A DNA stretch of 64,000 nt from the IMG/VR virus record IMGVR_UViG_3300044796_000662, positions 62,001 to 126,000 of that record; one strand, given 5' to 3'. The notes under the pieces are model-generated. The model was not told the origin of the DNA. It searched no databases and worked only from the letters and a program-made list of their open reading frames with translations. Source of the DNA: a virus. Made by a program: the position numbers and the translations under genes. Shown here one piece after another: positions 7,487 to 15,237 of the stretch (the first letter of the stretch is position 1; every line of letters begins with the position of its first letter).

Positions 7487-8578
7487 TTACGTGGGGTTCG
7501 AGTTCAGATACCCAATCCACTCGCAGACCCCCATTTTGATGTAGCGTTCGAGGTGGTGCAGTCCCTCTTCCGCTCCATGTGTGTCCCACAAGAGATGGGA
7601 GCCCACGCGAGAGATCTCCTCGGCGGAGTCGGGGTTCGCGTGCCACGAGCTGGGGGTCCATTCGATGGCCGGTCCGACAACGCTCGGAACACCTTCCGTA
7701 GCAGCGTCGGCGGTCACGATGTTGAACGTTTCCGTGAACGAGACCTGGAGGCAGAGGTCCATGTGCCCTACCGTGTGGCGGAACGAGGACCACTCCTCCC
7801 ACGGAACCTCAACGATCTTCGCCCAGCGCAGGCCGGAGAACATGTTGCGGACCGTGTGCAGAACGCTGCCGCCCTGCGAGTTCTCCTTGCGGCCGACGTT
7901 CATGTAGAACTCCAGATCGGAGCCCCGACGTTCGGCCATCATGAGAGCGGCCGCCGCAGCGGTCGAGTGGTTCTTCAAGAGGCGCAGCGCGCCGAAGCTG
8001 CCGATGCGCAGATTGCGGTGGCTGTGGCTCTCATCGCGCTTGCGGTTCACCCGCTCGACGTCGTAGAGGTTCGGCAGGTAGAGGCAGCGCGACGAGTACG
8101 TCTTCTGGAGGAACTCCTGGAGACGGCGCGTGTTGCAGGCAACGCTCAGATTGAGCTGCACATCCTGCAACTGGAGCATCTCGCGCAGAAGCTTCACTGC
8201 CCCCGGCTCCACCTGAAGGAACCCGATCTGGGAGTGCGACCGCACGATGAAGTGAACGTGGGGGAACTCCGTGAGAAGCTCCGCCATCTCGTTCGTCTTG
8301 ACCCAGAACGCCTCGATGAGGAGGTGTGAGGGCGCGTACTGTTGAAGAACCTTGCGCAGACCATCGACGTCCCAGACCGGGGCGATGTCGCAGCGAATGT
8401 GGTGCTTACGGAGCACCTTCGCCGTCTGCAACGCGTTGATACCGAGGCCGCGGTGACAGAAGTAACCGCCTCCCTCGCTGCCGTAGTCGTCGCCGTAATC
8501 CCCATACGACTTGAAGTCGCGGTAGCAGATGACGACGTGTGCTCGCTCTTTCTTGTGATCCAGATAGTGCATGTTCAT
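7487..8578 (-). CDS. Glycosyltransferase, GT-B fold (family 4-like), 363 aa
   Basis: Transfers a sugar from an activated donor; targets could be phage DNA, virion or host surface glycans. The C-terminal donor domain shows IGSFGALRLLKNHSTA and SFTETFNIVTADAATEGVPSVVG, which match the loop and the E-x7-E-like donor motif of GT4 enzymes. The N-terminal half has acceptor-domain features (SHLLIEAFWV, FIVRSHSQ). Two closely spaced ATGs exist (8578 and 8572); GGCAGG upstream suits the second slightly better. Confidence 0.8.
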   Translation of the reverse strand: MNMHYLDHKKERAHVVICYRDFKSYGDYGDDYGSEGGGYFCHRGLGINALQTAKVLRKHHIRCDIAPVWDVDGLRKVLQQYAPSHLLIEAFWVKTNEMAELLTEFPHVHFIVRSHSQIGFLQVEPGAVKLLREMLQLQDVQLNLSVACNTRRLQEFLQKTYSSRCLYLPNLYDVERVNRKRDESHSHRNLRIGSFGALRLLKNHSTAAAAALMMAERRGSDLEFYMNVGRKENSQGGSVLHTVRNMFSGLRWAKIVEVPWEEWSSFRHTVGHMDLCLQVSFTETFNIVTADAATEGVPSVVGPAIEWTPSSWHANPDSAEEISRVGSHLLWDTHGAEEGLHHLERYIKMGVCEWIGYLNSNPT

Positions 8579-8656
8579 CCTGCCGCCGGCCTTTGCCCTT
8601 AGGTCCCAGCGGCAACCTCGCTAAGGCGGTGGCAAAAGGTGAACTATCGCCAACAG

Positions 8657-9388
8657 TCAGGTGAGGAAACGAGCAGCGACACGCTCGGCGAGCCCAAGCG
8701 AAGCCGTTTTCGTTACGGCAGTTGACCCCTCGGTCGTGTAGGTGGATTCGAGCCCAGGATCGAGATAGTTGAAGCGAATCAAGTCCGCTTCCAGACCGAC
8801 CTCATCGGCCACCTTGTCGAGAGTCTTGAGGAACTCAGCGCGAAGCACCTTGGTACGAGCCCGGCGCTGCGTGGGAAGCGATTGCCCGGCCGACCGTGTT
8901 TCGTTCAGAGCCGAATGCATCCTGACGTTGGCGTTGTAGCCTCGGATGTCCTTCATCGAGAGCTTGTGCCGGCTCAAATAATCCCCGACCATCTCGGCCG
9001 TGACCCTGCCTGTGTCGTGGGCGAACAGCTCGTCGTTGTCGTCTTCTGTGGTCTCGAACGCCGTCTGAAGAGCCTGGATGATGGTCCGGTTCGCTATCGG
9101 CCGACGCTTGCCAGCGCTTCGGTAGGTCGCGGACCACTCTTCCTCCCCCAACTCGACGTTCTTCTTACGCCAACCCACGGGGTCCTCGTTGGTCTCCACC
9201 ATGAGGCCAACCGCCAAAGCCGTGAGGAACCTGTTCGGGTCTCCAGAACTCAAGTCGCGGCGGATGCGTCCCTGCATCGACTCGACCGCCGAACGAATGC
9301 GGCTCAAGCGTCGCGAGGTCGAGCGTGCCTTGCGCTCCTCGCTCATCATACCCTTGGCTTTCGCGCGTGCGAGAACGTTGAAGTTCAC
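8657..9388 (-). CDS. DNA topoisomerase IB-like protein, 243 aa
   Basis: Relaxes supercoils through a 3-prime phosphotyrosyl link. The catalytic-domain pattern of small bacterial/viral IB enzymes is present: FLTALAVGLMVETNEDPVG, a KKNVELG..YRSAGK strand, LFAHDTGRVTAEMV, and MKDIRGYNAN (145-154, with R149). The candidate nucleophile is Y208 in NYLDPGLESTY. It starts with GTG at 9388, overlapping the previous stop as GTGA; an ATG further upstream would run through the neighbouring gene. The last residues (GLAERVAARFLT) carry the RVAAR peptide found at the N-termini of other proteins here. Confidence 0.7.
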   Translation of the reverse strand: MNFNVLARAKAKGMMSEERKARSTSRRLSRIRSAVESMQGRIRRDLSSGDPNRFLTALAVGLMVETNEDPVGWRKKNVELGEEEWSATYRSAGKRRPIANRTIIQALQTAFETTEDDNDELFAHDTGRVTAEMVGDYLSRHKLSMKDIRGYNANVRMHSALNETRSAGQSLPTQRRARTKVLRAEFLKTLDKVADEVGLEADLIRFNYLDPGLESTYTTEGSTAVTKTASLGLAERVAARFLT

Positions 9389-11637
9389 GCTGTGGCCTCC
9401 TCGTCGGCGGGCGGCAAGCCCTCGGGAGCCTTGCCGGTCTTGATGACACTCAGGAGCCACTTCGAGGGCTCTTCCTTGAGGTGGCCAAGCACGAACGTTG
9501 TCAGCAACTCGGCGAACCATTCCATGTGGTTCTTGCGCGAGTAGGTCGTGGGGACCCAATCGTGGAGCTGCACTTCGTAGCGGTCGTCGGGCTTGCTGAT
9601 CTCTCCCTTCAGAGTCTCATAGACCTCGTGCCGTTCCTTCTCGACCTCTTTCAGCTCCCGCTCCTTCGCCTCGTCCTTCCCCACGTAAGTCAACGTGGAG
9701 GCAGACTCCGGCACGACAAGCGGGCCTGGCCCACGACGATACATCGAGCTGCGGAGGAGGTACTTCTCCGGCGCTTCGATGATCTCGATGAGGACGTCCC
9801 GGCCCTTCTTGCCGACGATCTTCCCCTTGATGTGGTACTGAACACCGTTTGACCAGGTGTCGTACTCGACCACGGTTCCCTTGCGTGGGAGCGGCCGGTG
9901 GATGTACTGCGTCTCTTCCAGTTCCTTGTAGCGCTTGTTGAGTACGTCGAGGCGCCGCTTCAGCACGTCTCGCGATCCCCCAGCTTGCGTGCGCTTCTGG
10001 CGCATGGCCCACATGAAGCGGGTCATGACCTCGACGTTGTTCTGGCCGCCCGGCACCACCTTGTCGTGGTAGTAGTGCGCCAGCTCGTGGATCAACGTGT
10101 GGAGGAAGCTTGCGTCCTCGTACGCCTTGGGTGCCACCTGGATCGCGGGTGGGCTCGAACCCATGTGGTACACGGCGGCTGCGTGCGAGCCGATGCCGCC
10201 ACCGTAGAGCGCCACAAGGATGTTGTCCTGAAGCGGCACCCCGGCGGCCTGGTACTTCTGCTCGGACTCCAGGAGTAGCTTGCCAACTTCTTCGAGGTGC
10301 TCGGCGTGCTGCTTGATGTAGCGCACCTTGAACCGACCGAACTGCTCCTCGTTGAACTGCACTGCCGCGTGCCGGTTCTTGAGGGCGTCGCGAAGGCTCT
10401 GGTCCGGGCCGATGCCGAGGTTGTTCCGAAGCGTGTTCGCCATCGAGTGGGCCTCGTTGTACGAGATCCCCATCTCCTGCATGATCTGACGGTCGCTCAT
10501 CCCTGACATGAACAGGTGGGCGAAGTCGTGGAGCTTCTTGTCGAAGGCCCCGCCACCCGTGCACTTGCAGCCGCCAGCGGTCTTGCCGGCCGCCTCGGCT
10601 TCCGCCTGTGCCTTGAGCGCGTTCTCCTTCACGTCTGCACGCCAGACCTTGTAGAGCCCGAAGACCTTGTTCTGCTTGCGGCCCTTGGGAATCGGCTCGA
10701 CTTCGATCGTGGGGTTGCCCCACTTGTCCGTACTGAAACCAACGATCTTGCCGCGCTTGTTCTTGTACTTGCCGTACAGAACGATGTCGCCCGGCTTGAA
10801 GTAGTTCGCGTACTTGAGTGCGACGCTGGCGGCGAGTCGGTCCATTCCCCCTTGCTCGTCGAAAAGTAGCTTAGCCTGCTCCATCCGGTCGTAGACGCCC
10901 TTGAGGATGGTCGCCTTGTTCTTCGGCGTCAGATGGTCCTCGATGACCTTCCACGTCGTGGACAGAAGCAGCGCGTAGTGCAGGAGTTTCTGATTGGGGT
11001 GGGGGTCCTTCTCGGCGCGCTCCCGTAGCATCACATGCATCTGGTCGCTCTTGCCGACGTTGTGGATCACCTCGTCGGCGATCTGCTGCATGAAGGCCCG
11101 GACCTCCGAGGGATCGTTGATGTATGGACCCCAGGCCGCCTCCCCCTTCTCCATGACTTCCTTGGGGGAGTAGGTCAGCCCTTTCATGTGATCCATCTCG
11201 GCGGCGTGCGTCGCCTCGTGGATCAGGAGTGAGTACAGGCCGTAGTTCAGGCACGTCTCAGCCCGGCACGAGTGAATGGGCTGGATGCGAAGAGGAGCCG
11301 TGAGGGACCCTTCTGTGTTCAGGTACTCGGCCGGAGTGAGCGCCCCGTTGATCTCCAGCTCGATCACCCCGGGACGTGTCCGGCCTCCGAGCACGGCAGC
11401 GTACTTGCCCTTAGCCTCACGAGCCGACACGTAAACGTCGTACCGAAGAGGGTAGCCTTTGACGGACTCGATCCGAAGCGGCTCTCCGCGGACGATCCCG
11501 TCCACATGCCCGATCGGCTCGTCTTGCTTCTGCCGGCGCAACCAGCGCACGATCTCCGGCACAAGCTGGCCTTCGACGAACTGCGCAATCGCGCCCTTGT
11601 CGAGCCAGATCGGTCGGGTAGCAGAGCGGTCCATCAT
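9385..11637 (-). CDS. Large protein with two HExxH metallopeptidase-like domains, 750 aa
   Basis: Residues 1-260 form a first domain with HEATH (140-144), clearly paralogous to the 242-aa protein at 26026: shared RPIxLDKG start, LIHExTHAAE, EVRAxMQQI and DHLTPxNKAxILKxVY. Residues 280-330 look like a small beta barrel (GDIVLYGKYKNKRGKIVGF). A Cys pair (CKC) and helices follow, then a second HELAH (517-521) in a different context. The C-terminal 200 residues are charged. Probably two zinc gluzincin-like units fused; whether it acts in the cell or in the virion is unknown. Confidence 0.8.
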   Translation of the reverse strand: MMDRSATRPIWLDKGAIAQFVEGQLVPEIVRWLRRQKQDEPIGHVDGIVRGEPLRIESVKGYPLRYDVYVSAREAKGKYAAVLGGRTRPGVIELEINGALTPAEYLNTEGSLTAPLRIQPIHSCRAETCLNYGLYSLLIHEATHAAEMDHMKGLTYSPKEVMEKGEAAWGPYINDPSEVRAFMQQIADEVIHNVGKSDQMHVMLRERAEKDPHPNQKLLHYALLLSTTWKVIEDHLTPKNKATILKGVYDRMEQAKLLFDEQGGMDRLAASVALKYANYFKPGDIVLYGKYKNKRGKIVGFSTDKWGNPTIEVEPIPKGRKQNKVFGLYKVWRADVKENALKAQAEAEAAGKTAGGCKCTGGGAFDKKLHDFAHLFMSGMSDRQIMQEMGISYNEAHSMANTLRNNLGIGPDQSLRDALKNRHAAVQFNEEQFGRFKVRYIKQHAEHLEEVGKLLLESEQKYQAAGVPLQDNILVALYGGGIGSHAAAVYHMGSSPPAIQVAPKAYEDASFLHTLIHELAHYYHDKVVPGGQNNVEVMTRFMWAMRQKRTQAGGSRDVLKRRLDVLNKRYKELEETQYIHRPLPRKGTVVEYDTWSNGVQYHIKGKIVGKKGRDVLIEIIEAPEKYLLRSSMYRRGPGPLVVPESASTLTYVGKDEAKERELKEVEKERHEVYETLKGEISKPDDRYEVQLHDWVPTTYSRKNHMEWFAELLTTFVLGHLKEEPSKWLLSVIKTGKAPEGLPPADEEATA

Positions 11638-12743
11638 CGTCTCCTGACCAGGATGCGGTCGCCCTGGCTGTTCATAAGGGCGATCTGATCGTCTGACAGA
11701 CGGTTGGGGTGCGTCGCGTAGAGCGTCACGGGTCCCTTTCGAAAGACGATCTTCACGCGAACCTCGCGGCCGCCCTTGTCCTGCCAGACATCGGCGACCG
11801 TGCCCTTCTCGCGCGCCCCGATGTCCAGGTCCCGGGAGCCTTTGAGCACTTCGATCGTGTCACGAGGCTTGAGTGCGAACTCGCCTCGGATCTTGTTCGG
11901 ATCGTCCTGGACCTCGAAGAGCTTCTCGTGCTTGCGCTTCTGTTGGAGGATCTGGAACGAGGTCGGGATGGGATTCGAGGGCCGAAGGTGGATCCCGATG
12001 CGTGCCGTCTCGATCGCATCGTCCTTGCTCGGAGCATCATCAACGATGACCTTACCGTCGTTCGTGAGCACCTTCCAGACGTTACCCTCCTCCGTGACCC
12101 GCACGTCCACGCCGAGGATAGAGCCCTGGAAGAGCTTGGGGTGCACCTCGCGCAAATCAATGTCCTTGACCGGACGTTTGGCGACGTACTCCTTGGCGTC
12201 CTCGATCGACATGGGCACCATCTTGTGATCCGGGTGCACCACAAAGAGGTCCACGTCATGTACCCCCACGGTCATCGAGCACCCAAGCCCGAAGTTGCAG
12301 ATGTTGGCGTCGATCACCGCAGGCTGCTTCTCGGGGCCGTTCGGGTCGAACTCCACCTTGGGGTCGAGATGGTGAAACGTGGTGCCGATCGCGTCGTACT
12401 TCGCGAGGAAGAGGTCGTCCCCGTAGCGGCCGCCCCGCAGCCGGTTGCCGACCTCGATGACCTCCGTAACGTTCTCGGCCCACGATGCTCCGTGAGCACG
12501 TTCAGCGGGAGTCGAGTAGGTGCCGCCCGTGATCTGGCCAGTCTTGAGGATGCGGACCAGCTCCTCCCCGTCGAAGATGCGGTAGAGGGTGAAGCTGGAA
12601 TCGAACTCGGCGACGATCTGGTTCGGCAGAGACGTGAACCGCTGGCGGATCTTGTTCGTCGCGTCACGGTCGATGAGGATGCGGACCGTGCGCGCGTAAC
12701 GCACTCGAAAGCGCGTCAGAACACGGGTAGTCAGCGCGTCCAT
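11634..12743 (-). CDS. Hypothetical protein, possibly ADP-ribosyltransferase-like N-terminal domain, 369 aa
   Basis: After a basic N-terminus (RVLTRFRVRYARTVR) comes LYRIFDGEELVRIL, then GGTYSTPAERAHGASWAE and a later FLAKYDAIG strand. An initial Y-R, a following S-T or S-x-S and an acidic patch recall ADP-ribosyltransferase folds, but no complete R-S-E or H-Y-E triad can be confirmed. The C-terminal third is beta-rich (IEVLKGSRDLDIGAREKGTVADV), like a KOW/SH3 barrel. Overlaps its neighbour by 4 bases. Confidence 0.75.
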   Translation of the reverse strand: MDALTTRVLTRFRVRYARTVRILIDRDATNKIRQRFTSLPNQIVAEFDSSFTLYRIFDGEELVRILKTGQITGGTYSTPAERAHGASWAENVTEVIEVGNRLRGGRYGDDLFLAKYDAIGTTFHHLDPKVEFDPNGPEKQPAVIDANICNFGLGCSMTVGVHDVDLFVVHPDHKMVPMSIEDAKEYVAKRPVKDIDLREVHPKLFQGSILGVDVRVTEEGNVWKVLTNDGKVIVDDAPSKDDAIETARIGIHLRPSNPIPTSFQILQQKRKHEKLFEVQDDPNKIRGEFALKPRDTIEVLKGSRDLDIGAREKGTVADVWQDKGGREVRVKIVFRKGPVTLYATHPNRLSDDQIALMNSQGDRILVRRR

Positions 12744-12746
12744 GCC

Positions 12747-13592
12747 CTACCGCCGGCATCGAAACAGAACCGCCCCAGGAGGGACGATGAGCTGTTCGAG
12801 CCAGCCGTAGAACCCGTTGATGTCCGCGAATTGAGGGAAGAATCTGGACGCGCCGCCGGCGTCGCCAGGGTCGGTCCCCCCGTCAGGCCCCACCCCCCAC
12901 CCCGTGATCCCGTCGCTCTGACGCCTCTTTGTAGGGGTCACGTTGCCCCGAGCCCGTAGTTCCCCGCTGAGGGCGTCCAGAGCGAGCCTGGGGCACCCTG
13001 GGACGCACGACCAGTCGTTGACGGTCTCCAACCCGTCCGCGTCGGCATAGCCCTCCCAGGCGCCTGTGCGGGTCGTCCGCGTGCCCTTCTGCGAGAACTG
13101 CGTCGAGCTACCCCCAGGACCGTTGGGGTAGCCCTTGTGGCCGGGGATGCGGGACTGTCCGGGGGTGCATTCGGGCGTGTGAACGATGGCTAGGTTGGTC
13201 GGCCATCGTCCTCCTGTATGGCTCTCCGTGTAATTCAAGTGCCCGTTTCCCCAAGCATCGTCACTATGGGGAAACGTTCCGCGAGGTCGCCCACGGTCCT
13301 CTGTGGTGGCAACTCGGCAGACGTCGATGTGGAGTCCCCCTGTACCCGTCGAGAGCACTTGCTCCGCCACCGTGGGAGCCTCCAGGGGCTTGCGAAAGAG
13401 CAACACAGGCTCAGCCCGCGGCCCAGGCAAGAGCACGAGCAGCGTGTCCCTCAGGTGCAGCCCCGCCTGCCTGGCATCCAGGGAGGCCATGGGGTTGTCA
13501 CCGAAGACGGCAACGAAGGCCCCAGGGGACAGCTCGTCGATGACCCCGAAAGCCGAGTCCCCGAAGAAGAGGAACGCAGCCCCGAAGGTCAC
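12747..13592 (-). CDS. Truncated or degenerate DNA methyltransferase-like protein, 281 aa
   Basis: Matches the C-terminal two thirds of site-specific N4/N6 DNA methylases: LRDTLLVLLPG, EPVLLFRKPLE, VAEQVLSTGTGGLHIDVCRV, GRWPTNL and a late SRFFPQ segment. The N-terminal part, which in intact enzymes holds the SAM-binding and catalytic DPPY motifs, is missing; the protein starts at the strand equivalent to the late-core GAFVAVFGD. It overlaps the DHH gene upstream by 4 bases, so no hidden N-terminal piece remains. Either a decayed gene or a non-catalytic DNA-recognition subunit. Confidence 0.75.
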   Translation of the reverse strand: MTFGAAFLFFGDSAFGVIDELSPGAFVAVFGDNPMASLDARQAGLHLRDTLLVLLPGPRAEPVLLFRKPLEAPTVAEQVLSTGTGGLHIDVCRVATTEDRGRPRGTFPHSDDAWGNGHLNYTESHTGGRWPTNLAIVHTPECTPGQSRIPGHKGYPNGPGGSSTQFSQKGTRTTRTGAWEGYADADGLETVNDWSCVPGCPRLALDALSGELRARGNVTPTKRRQSDGITGWGVGPDGGTDPGDAGGASRFFPQFADINGFYGWLEQLIVPPGAVLFRCRR

Positions 13593-14596
13593 TGCGCCGA
13601 CTCGTACCAGAGCACGAGCTGCTCGACCATCTTGTATGGGTTGAGGTCGTGCGGAACGACCGCACGATTGAACCCCGCGGCCCTCGTGTGGCCCCCACCA
13701 CCGTTGCTCTTCGCGAACGCGAGGCAGTCGAAGTCCGTGTGGCTGCGCGTCGAGAGGAGCATCTTGGGCGTGCCGTTCTCGACGATGTACGAGAAGCCGA
13801 TGATGAGGTCCGCCTCAGTGCCGAGCGCCTCAGCCGCGTCGCTCGTTGTCTTGAGGCCGTCGAACGTGACGACCTTCGTACCCTTGGCGCTCGTAAACCT
13901 GTAGGCGGACTCGATCGTCTTCTGGACCGACTTCTCCATGCGCTCGATGAGGAGTCGGCCGATAGCCCTGCGTTCCTCCCAGATGGGGACCATCGCCGAC
14001 GAGAAGGGGCTTCCGATGCTCAGCCAGTGCTCGACGGGGTAGAAGCGGAGCATCTCGGCCTGCGCACAGGCATCCCTCCACCACGGGTGTGTATTGAGCC
14101 AGGTGTCACGCACGCCCGCGAGGGTGGCAAACTCCTCGGCCCTCTTCTGCTCTTCGATGGCCACCGTGTCCGTGGCGTCCTCCACCGGATTTACCAGGCG
14201 CCACACGTGACGGAATGCGAGGACGGCGCCGCAGACACCCGGCTCGGTCTTCTCGTTGCCGAAGTGCCCTCGCTTGGGGCCGAAGGCTTCCACGACGTCC
14301 TGCACGCCCTTGTGGTGGTCGAGCACGAGGGTGCCGGCATCGATCCACGGCTTGAGGGCGTCGAGATCGTTCTTCAACACCCCATCGACGGTCTTGGTCG
14401 GCACGTACGGCACGAAGTCGCAGAAGAGGTAGCCGGGCTCTGGCACGAGAGCCTTGAGCGCGTCCGTGTTGTGCTGCATGAACCGGATCTCTGCCTGGGG
14501 CAGAGAGTCATGGAGCAGGATCGCGCTGGCCACCCCGTCCGGACAGTTGTCGTGGACAACGATGGTCTTGACCTGTGCAAGCTCGTGAACGTACAT
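13589..14596 (-). CDS. DHH-family phosphoesterase, 335 aa
   Basis: RecJ/nanoRNase-type fold. Motif I HDNCPDG (15-21), motif III DHH (93-95) in LVLDHHKG, and the DHHA1 signature GGGGH (299-303) followed by TRAAGF. Such enzymes degrade short single-stranded DNA or RNA, or dephosphorylate nucleotides. It lacks RecJ's extra OB domain, so an oligonucleotidase is more likely. A CCGGTGTAGGGG element lies 6 bases before its ATG, marking it as the first gene of a transcription unit. Confidence 0.9.
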   Translation of the reverse strand: MYVHELAQVKTIVVHDNCPDGVASAILLHDSLPQAEIRFMQHNTDALKALVPEPGYLFCDFVPYVPTKTVDGVLKNDLDALKPWIDAGTLVLDHHKGVQDVVEAFGPKRGHFGNEKTEPGVCGAVLAFRHVWRLVNPVEDATDTVAIEEQKRAEEFATLAGVRDTWLNTHPWWRDACAQAEMLRFYPVEHWLSIGSPFSSAMVPIWEERRAIGRLLIERMEKSVQKTIESAYRFTSAKGTKVVTFDGLKTTSDAAEALGTEADLIIGFSYIVENGTPKMLLSTRSHTDFDCLAFAKSNGGGGHTRAAGFNRAVVPHDLNPYKMVEQLVLWYESAQ

Positions 14597-14602
14597 GCCG
14601 CA

Positions 14603-14614
14603 CCCCTACACCGG
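14603..14614 (-). promoter_or_regulatory. CCGGTGTAGGGG element before the DHH gene
   Basis: Read on the minus strand: CCGGTGTAGGGG, 6 bases before ATG. This family has twelve members in the window (plus: 3107, 4435, 32653; minus: here, 21195, 24678, 28068, 32638, 36987, 37694, 44695, 46500), each 4-26 bases before a start codon. Consensus C-CGGTGTA-(A/T)-GGG(G). Two copies follow terminator-like hairpins, which favours a promoter (a -10-only phage type); the G-run could double as ribosome-binding site. No conserved -35 is seen. Confidence 0.6.
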
Positions 14615-14632
14615 GGCGCTATGCATGAGTCG

Positions 14633-15010
14633 CTAGAAGAGGTGCCGGTTCGTCCCAGCCTTCTTGTTGGCGGCGATGAGGAGGTCGCAGAGGGTCTTGG
14701 CGATTTGCGAGTCGGCGGTGTGGACCGGCACGACCTTGTCCTCGTACTCGTCCTTCTCGCGGTGGATCGCGATAGCGCCGAGCGAGATCGTCCCGTCGCC
14801 ACCCACACTGACCGTGCACATGCAGTAGTCACTGGACGGTACGTCCTTGAACGAGAGATTCATCTGCGCTTCGAGGCGGTCGTCCCCGACGTCCTCCATG
14901 TTCCAATCCTTGACGTTGGGGAACGCCTGCTTGACGTGCGTGAAGGTGCCCTCGAAGAGCGACGAGGCCCATGTGTCGAACGCGGCGTGAAGGGAATTTG
15001 CCTTGGCCAT
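14633..15010 (-). CDS. Hypothetical protein, 125 aa
   Basis: Start MAKANSLHAAFD chosen because residues further upstream in this frame are antisense to the zinc-ribbon gene. Mixed alpha/beta protein with a DYCMCTVSVGGDG strand and a helical C-terminus (IAKTLCDLLIAANKK). No family recognised. Confidence 0.75.
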   Translation of the reverse strand: MAKANSLHAAFDTWASSLFEGTFTHVKQAFPNVKDWNMEDVGDDRLEAQMNLSFKDVPSSDYCMCTVSVGGDGTISLGAIAIHREKDEYEDKVVPVHTADSQIAKTLCDLLIAANKKAGTNRHLF

Positions 15011-15015
15011 GTGGG

Positions 15016-15237
15016 TCACCCTGTAGCGAGGAGTCGAAGTCGGTTCGGGCAGGAATCGTGGTCGTGTGCCCGCATGGGGGAGCCGAAGCACGAGCAGGAC
15101 GCGTCCACGGTGGTGCCGCCGTTCCTGTGGTGCGTGACGATGACCCGTACGCCGTTGCGGCTCTGGTCTTCCTTCCACACGCCCGGGAGCTTGTGGCCGC
15201 ACTCCCTGCAATGCACGGCCTGCTTCTTGATCTTCAC
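15016..15237 (-). CDS. Zinc-ribbon-like small protein, 73 aa
   Basis: N-terminal CRECGHK and a later Cys group CSCFGSP..CP provide a possible metal site around a basic centre (SRNGVRVIVTHHRNGG). Its start overlaps the stop of the upstream gene by 4 bases, so the two are coupled. Function unknown. Confidence 0.7.
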   Translation of the reverse strand: MKIKKQAVHCRECGHKLPGVWKEDQSRNGVRVIVTHHRNGGTTVDASCSCFGSPMRAHDHDSCPNRLRLLATG

